DNA from: Gallionellaceae bacterium
Lineage (GTDB): Bacteria; Pseudomonadota; Gammaproteobacteria; Burkholderiales; Gallionellaceae
Direction: 5' to 3'
Assembly (NCBI GenBank): GCA_003445795.1
Contig: DMCN01000002.1
Span: forward strand, 7,609 to 37,184
Length of the DNA stretch: 29,576 nt
Shown: positions 26,388 to 29,576 of the stretch, piece after piece
Position numbering within the stretch: the first letter of the stretch is position 1
How the letters are laid out: every line of letters begins with the position of its first letter
Notes under the pieces: generated by a model
What the model saw: the letters and a program-made list of their open reading frames with translations, nothing else
Told to the model about the DNA's origin: nothing
The model's database searches: none
Translations under genes and position numbers: made by a program

Positions 26388-27161
26388 ATGAGCACTTTCA
26401 AAGTCATGCAGTTCAACATGCAGTTCGGCCAGATCTGGGACGAGGCCGAGGCTGATCGCGCACCCATCGATCTCGACCTGACTATCGCCGAGATAAAAAG
26501 CCGCGATGCGGACATCATCATCCTGCAGGAAGTGGAACATGCACAGCCCGGCGGTATACAGATCGACCCGCCGCCCAACTACACGCGATTGAAAGCCGCG
26601 CTCACGGGCTACCACAGTTACTTCTCCTACCCGAAAGCCGATCCGCGCGAGTTGCCCTTCGGTATCGGACTCGCCATCTTCTCCAAGACCCCGCTCAGCG
26701 ACTCCTTCCGCCTCGATCTGCCATCACCCCCCATCGAATTCGAATTCGAAGGAAAGAAGAAGACGCCCACCGATCGCCTGCTCATCGGCGCAACGACCAC
26801 TCTGGGCGGACGCAAGCTGCATATCCTCAATACCCACCTGCTGGCTTACTTCATGCTCAACTCATCGAGCGAGCAGCATATGGAGCAGCGCCAGCTCGTT
26901 GTGGCGCAATTGAGGAAGTTGGAGGGCCCCGCACTGATCGCCGGCGATTTCAACGTCAGCAACCGCGATTCGCTGGTCAACCAGTTCGCCGCCGCCGGAT
27001 ACAAGACCGTGCAGATGAACGAGATCACCTGGCGCCACCGTCCCTATGTCCTCGACCACATCTTCTACAGCAAGCATCTGCACCCGCAGCGCTACACCGT
27101 GAAGCCGACGCAGGCGTCGGACCATCACATCCTGATCGCGGAATTCGAATTCAAGAACTAG
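26388..27161 (+). CDS. Endonuclease/exonuclease/phosphatase-fold protein
   Basis: This 257-residue protein has the EEP fold of DNase I/ExoIII/phosphodiesterases. Motifs are MQFNMQFGQ (N10), ILQEVE (metal ligand E48), FGIGLAIFSK, LNTHLL (H150), IAGDFNVSN (D187, N189) and ASDHHILIAEF (D245, H246). All catalytic residues are present. No signal peptide is seen, so it is cytoplasmic. The substrate may be nucleic acid, a phospholipid or a phosphate ester; the family does not tell. No good ribosome site lies before the ATG (a C-run precedes it), so the start is less certain; MSTFKV was chosen because it precedes the first beta-strand directly. Its TAG stop interlocks with that of the convergent membrane gene in CTAG (27158-27161). 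Confidence 0.85.
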   Translation: MSTFKVMQFNMQFGQIWDEAEADRAPIDLDLTIAEIKSRDADIIILQEVEHAQPGGIQIDPPPNYTRLKAALTGYHSYFSYPKADPRELPFGIGLAIFSKTPLSDSFRLDLPSPPIEFEFEGKKKTPTDRLLIGATTTLGGRKLHILNTHLLAYFMLNSSSEQHMEQRQLVVAQLRKLEGPALIAGDFNVSNRDSLVNQFAAAGYKTVQMNEITWRHRPYVLDHIFYSKHLHPQRYTVKPTQASDHHILIAEFEFKN

Positions 27162-27637
27162 GGGTCGATTTCGTCCCGCTTGGACTTCCTGTTTTTCAAC
27201 AGGTGTAGCGGGGCCAGCACCACCATCAGATCCATCAGCAAAGCGAAGAAGCCGAAGACGATACGTCCCTCCGTTTCGCCCGGTGTACCGCTCGAAGTGA
27301 CCCCAAGGAATGAAGACGAGCTGCTGAACTGCCGCTCTCCCTCACCGAACGCGACCCAATTGAAGGGGATGGCCAGGCACACCAGAAGCAGCCAACTCAC
27401 CAGATTGCGTAACCAGGCCAGACGCTCGTTCTCGATCAACAGGATGACGACACCGGCCAGCGAGAACATCATCGCGGCGGCACCAAGCACCCAGATTGGC
27501 GTTGGATTCGGGGAGGATTGCTTCGGAATCCAGCCGAACACGAGCGAGAACAGGAAACCCCCGAAAAAGAAGAACGCCAGCGCCATGAAGAATCTGGCGC
27601 GCGGCGACATCGGCTTGGGATCGTCGGCCTCCGCCAT
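27158..27637 (-). CDS. Small membrane protein of unknown function
   Basis: I do not recognise this 159-residue protein. It has four predicted transmembrane helices (about 16-37, 47-67, 75-95 and 127-147) and a serine-rich extracytoplasmic loop (FSSSSSFLGVTSSGTPGE, 104-121). The N-terminus is acidic (MAEADDPKP) and the C-terminus basic then acidic (KNRKSKRDEIDP). The start was set 4 bases after the M17 aminopeptidase stop; the longer frame would overlap that gene. It is probably co-transcribed with the aminopeptidase. No function can be assigned. Confidence 0.75.
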   Translation of the reverse strand: MAEADDPKPMSPRARFFMALAFFFFGGFLFSLVFGWIPKQSSPNPTPIWVLGAAAMMFSLAGVVILLIENERLAWLRNLVSWLLLVCLAIPFNWVAFGEGERQFSSSSSFLGVTSSGTPGETEGRIVFGFFALLMDLMVVLAPLHLLKNRKSKRDEIDP

Positions 27638-27641
27638 CGCA

Positions 27642-29084
27642 TCAGCCCTGCAACATGCGCAACCCCCAGGCCACGCCGAAACCATTCACGTCATGCGCGA
27701 CGATGCCCAGACCACCTTCGCAACGGCTGGCCGAGAGGTCCACATGCAGCCAGGGCGTGTCGTGCTCGACGAAACGCTTGAGGAAGCGCGTGGCGAGGAT
27801 GTGGTCGGCTTCTCCGTCCAGCGTGCACTGTTTGATATCGGCCACCTTTGAATCCAGCGCCGGTTCGTAATCCTCGTCCTGCGGGAATGCGCACAGGCGT
27901 TCGCCAACCTGCTTGCCCACGCTCACCGCACGCTGCGCCAGCTCGTCTGTCGTACCGAATACGCCGCTGTAGCGCGCCCCCAGCGCCATCGCCATACTGC
28001 CGGTCAATGTGGCGAAGTCGATCATCAGGTTCGGCTTGGCGCGCGACGCCAATGTGAGCGTGTCAGCCAGCACCATGCGGCCTTCGGCATCGGTGTGCAT
28101 CACCTCGATATTGGTGCCGTTGAGCGCCTTCACGATGTCATTCTGTTTGTAGGCCTTGGGGCTGATGTGGTTCTGTGCCAGTGCCAGCCAGCAGTCGATG
28201 TTCACCGGCAGTTTCTGCTGCGAGGCAGCAAGCAGGATGCCGAGCGTGACCGCCGAACCGTTCATGTCCTCGTGCATATTGTGCATGTAACGCGAAGGCT
28301 TGAGGTTGTGCCCGCCGGTATCGAAGCAGATGCCCTTGCCCACCAGCGCGATGGTCTGTTTGGCTTTCGGGTGTTTGTAAGTGAGATGCACGATGGCCGC
28401 GTCCTCGGGGTCGCTGCCCTGCGCCACCGCGACAAAGGCGCCAGCGCCCATCTTGCGCAGTTTGGGCATGGTGAATTCTTCATGCTTCCAGCCGTTGGCC
28501 TGCGCCAGCTTCTTCACGCGCAAACGATATGCGCCCGGTGTGAGTTCATTGGGCGGCAGCACGGTCAGCTCGCGGCACAACAGATTGCCCGCGGCCTGCG
28601 CCTTGAGTGCGTCGAACGGTTTCTTGTCGTTACAGCCGACCAACTCGATCTTCTGCAACGCCTTGCGCTCATCCTTCTTCTTGTGGACCGGCAGCAGCGC
28701 GCCGTTCACCCAGGCACCATAGACCGCCAACTCCGCCATGCGCTGGCGCTGCGCCGCATCGCCGCTCACCGCAATAGCGATGCTCTTCGGCTGCTCTTCC
28801 AGCAACAGCTGCAAGCCCTTGCGCACCTGTACCTGCTGGGCGAAGGTGTCCTTGTCGAGATCGACCATCGCCCACACCACCAGCGTGCCGTTGGTGGCAT
28901 TGGCGGCGACCGGCGTTTTCGCCAGTTCGTCCGCCTTCATGTCGCGGCGCTTGAGTACTGTCGCGAGCAAATCGCCGTAAGGAACATCCTTGGGCGGCGT
29001 CTTGGCCTTGGGCAGCAGCACCAGCAGGTGCACAGCGGCCAGGGTCTTGGGCAGGGAGGGGAACAGGGTCAGTTGTGCTAGCAT
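27642..29084 (-). CDS. M17 leucyl aminopeptidase family protein
   Basis: This 480-residue cytoplasmic metallopeptidase trims N-terminal residues from peptides. The C-terminal catalytic domain has VGKGICFDTGG (K250, D255), MHEDMNGSAVTLG (D273), and HTDAEGRMVLADTL (D332, E334, R336), which supply the two-zinc site and the catalytic lysine and arginine. DMNGSA replaces the more common DMGGAA and HTDAEGR the usual NTDAEGR, so it belongs to a divergent branch of the family and is not classical PepA; no PepA symbol is given. The ribosome site GAGGA lies before the ATG. It is divergent from thyA across a 49-base gap and followed after 4 bases by a membrane protein gene. Confidence 0.93.
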   Translation of the reverse strand: MLAQLTLFPSLPKTLAAVHLLVLLPKAKTPPKDVPYGDLLATVLKRRDMKADELAKTPVAANATNGTLVVWAMVDLDKDTFAQQVQVRKGLQLLLEEQPKSIAIAVSGDAAQRQRMAELAVYGAWVNGALLPVHKKKDERKALQKIELVGCNDKKPFDALKAQAAGNLLCRELTVLPPNELTPGAYRLRVKKLAQANGWKHEEFTMPKLRKMGAGAFVAVAQGSDPEDAAIVHLTYKHPKAKQTIALVGKGICFDTGGHNLKPSRYMHNMHEDMNGSAVTLGILLAASQQKLPVNIDCWLALAQNHISPKAYKQNDIVKALNGTNIEVMHTDAEGRMVLADTLTLASRAKPNLMIDFATLTGSMAMALGARYSGVFGTTDELAQRAVSVGKQVGERLCAFPQDEDYEPALDSKVADIKQCTLDGEADHILATRFLKRFVEHDTPWLHVDLSASRCEGGLGIVAHDVNGFGVAWGLRMLQG

Positions 29085-29089
29085 TACGT

Positions 29090-29171
29090 CCTCGAATCAA
29101 GTCATAAAACGCCTCGATTATACGGGCTACACCATGCGCCAATACCTCGAATTAATGCAGCACGTCCTCGA
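29090..29171. repeat. Four CCTCGA words phased near multiples of 11 bases
   Basis: CCTCGA occurs at 29090-29095, 29112-29117, 29145-29150 and 29166-29171, with steps of 22, 33 and 21 bases. The first two lie in the M17/thyA intergenic gap, the last two in the first thyA codons. The phasing suggests a regulator binding one face of the DNA, but coding constraint and chance are real alternatives. Confidence 0.25.
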
Positions 29172-29576
29172 TAGCGGGACGAAAAAATCCGACCGCACCG
29201 GCACCGGCACCACCAGCGTGTTCGGTTACCAGATGCGTTTCGACCTGTCGCGCGGCTTCCCGCTGGTCACCACCAAGAAGTGCCACCTGAAATCCATCGT
29301 GCACGAACTGCTGTGGTTCCTGCAGGGCAGCACCAACACCAAATACCTCAAAGAGAACGGGGTCTCGATCTGGGACGAGTGGGCGGACGAGAACGGCAAC
29401 CTTGGCCCGGTGTACGGCAAGCAGTGGCGCTCATGGGAGACCATCGACGGTCGCGTGATCGACCAGATCAGGATCGCCGTCGAGCAGATCAAGACCAATC
29501 CCGATTCGCGCCGCATCATCGTCTCGGCCTGGAACGTGGGCGAACTCGACAAGATGGCGCTCGCGCCCTGCCATGC
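29134..29576 (+). CDS. thyA: Thymidylate synthase, N-terminal part (cut by window edge)
   Basis: The first 147 residues of a cytoplasmic folate-dependent thymidylate synthase (dUMP to dTMP) are visible. Landmarks are RTGTGTTSVFGYQMRFDL (21-38), FPLVTTKKCHLKSIVHELLWF (42-62), IWDEWADENGNLGPVYGKQWRSW (79-101), DSRRIIVSAWN (124-134) and APCH (144-147), with the catalytic cysteine C146 at the same number as in E. coli. The window ends one residue later. The ATG follows a 49-base gap shared with the divergent aminopeptidase gene; there is no strong ribosome site. Confidence 0.96.
   Translation, partial: MRQYLELMQHVLDSGTKKSDRTGTGTTSVFGYQMRFDLSRGFPLVTTKKCHLKSIVHELLWFLQGSTNTKYLKENGVSIWDEWADENGNLGPVYGKQWRSWETIDGRVIDQIRIAVEQIKTNPDSRRIIVSAWNVGELDKMALAPCH

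Overview
The window looks like the chromosome of a GC-rich betaproteobacterium, probably a Nitrosomonadales/Gallionellaceae-type organism. This rests on protein style and gene neighbourhoods (a lipoyl-domain LpdA, TctE-like kinase, YbdK, the DUF4212/sodium-solute symporter/DUF294/exonuclease neighbourhood) and is an inference, not a match. I saw no rRNA, tRNA, CRISPR array, phage or insertion sequence. Genes are densely packed with many 1-8 bp overlaps.

Layout. 1-466 (-): a DUF4212 small subunit and the start of its sodium:solute symporter. 692-2831 (+): a divergent OmpR-type regulator and TctE-like sensor kinase. 2828-8807 (-): a trehalose operon, otsA (with an unusual membrane sensor-like N-terminus), otsB, a GH15 trehalase/glucoamylase and a Kef-type cation/proton antiporter. 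9024-9146 (-): a decayed tail of an MscS-family mechanosensitive channel. 9173-12375 (-): a second cation/proton antiporter, a YbdK-type carboxylate-amine ligase and galU. 12376-12861 has no convincing gene but holds a terminator. 12862-13218 (-): a small membrane protein of unknown role. 13285-15357 (-): a second, paralogous DUF4212/symporter pair. 15534-18970 (-): trpC, a cNMP-binding/CBS/DUF294 nucleotidyltransferase and a DEDDh exonuclease. 19067-21940 (+): an MHYT-PAS-PAS-GGDEF-EAL cyclic-di-GMP enzyme. 22022-26332 (+): proA, lpdA, a DUF4197 protein and a YqaA-like membrane protein. 26388-27161 (+): an endonuclease/exonuclease/phosphatase-fold protein. 27158-29084 (-): a small membrane protein and an M17 aminopeptidase. 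29134 to the end (+): thyA, cut by the window edge.

How it fits together. About 10 kb (2.8-12.4 kb) reads as an osmotic and ionic stress region: GalU makes UDP-glucose, OtsA joins it to glucose-6-phosphate, OtsB removes the phosphate to give trehalose, and the GH15 enzyme probably hydrolyses trehalose or a related glucan. Two cation/proton antiporters, a gamma-glutamyl ligase-like enzyme and an MscS remnant lie alongside. The most unusual element is the OtsA: its catalytic domain sits behind two transmembrane helices, a roughly 130-residue presumed periplasmic domain and a HAMP-like linker, the layout of a sensor kinase. This suggests osmolyte synthesis gated directly by an extracytoplasmic signal. 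A perfect 8-bp hairpin with a further 6-bp outer arm lies just upstream of otsA. Two DUF4212/symporter pairs in one window, one facing a carboxylate-type two-component system, suggest specialised organic-acid uptake.
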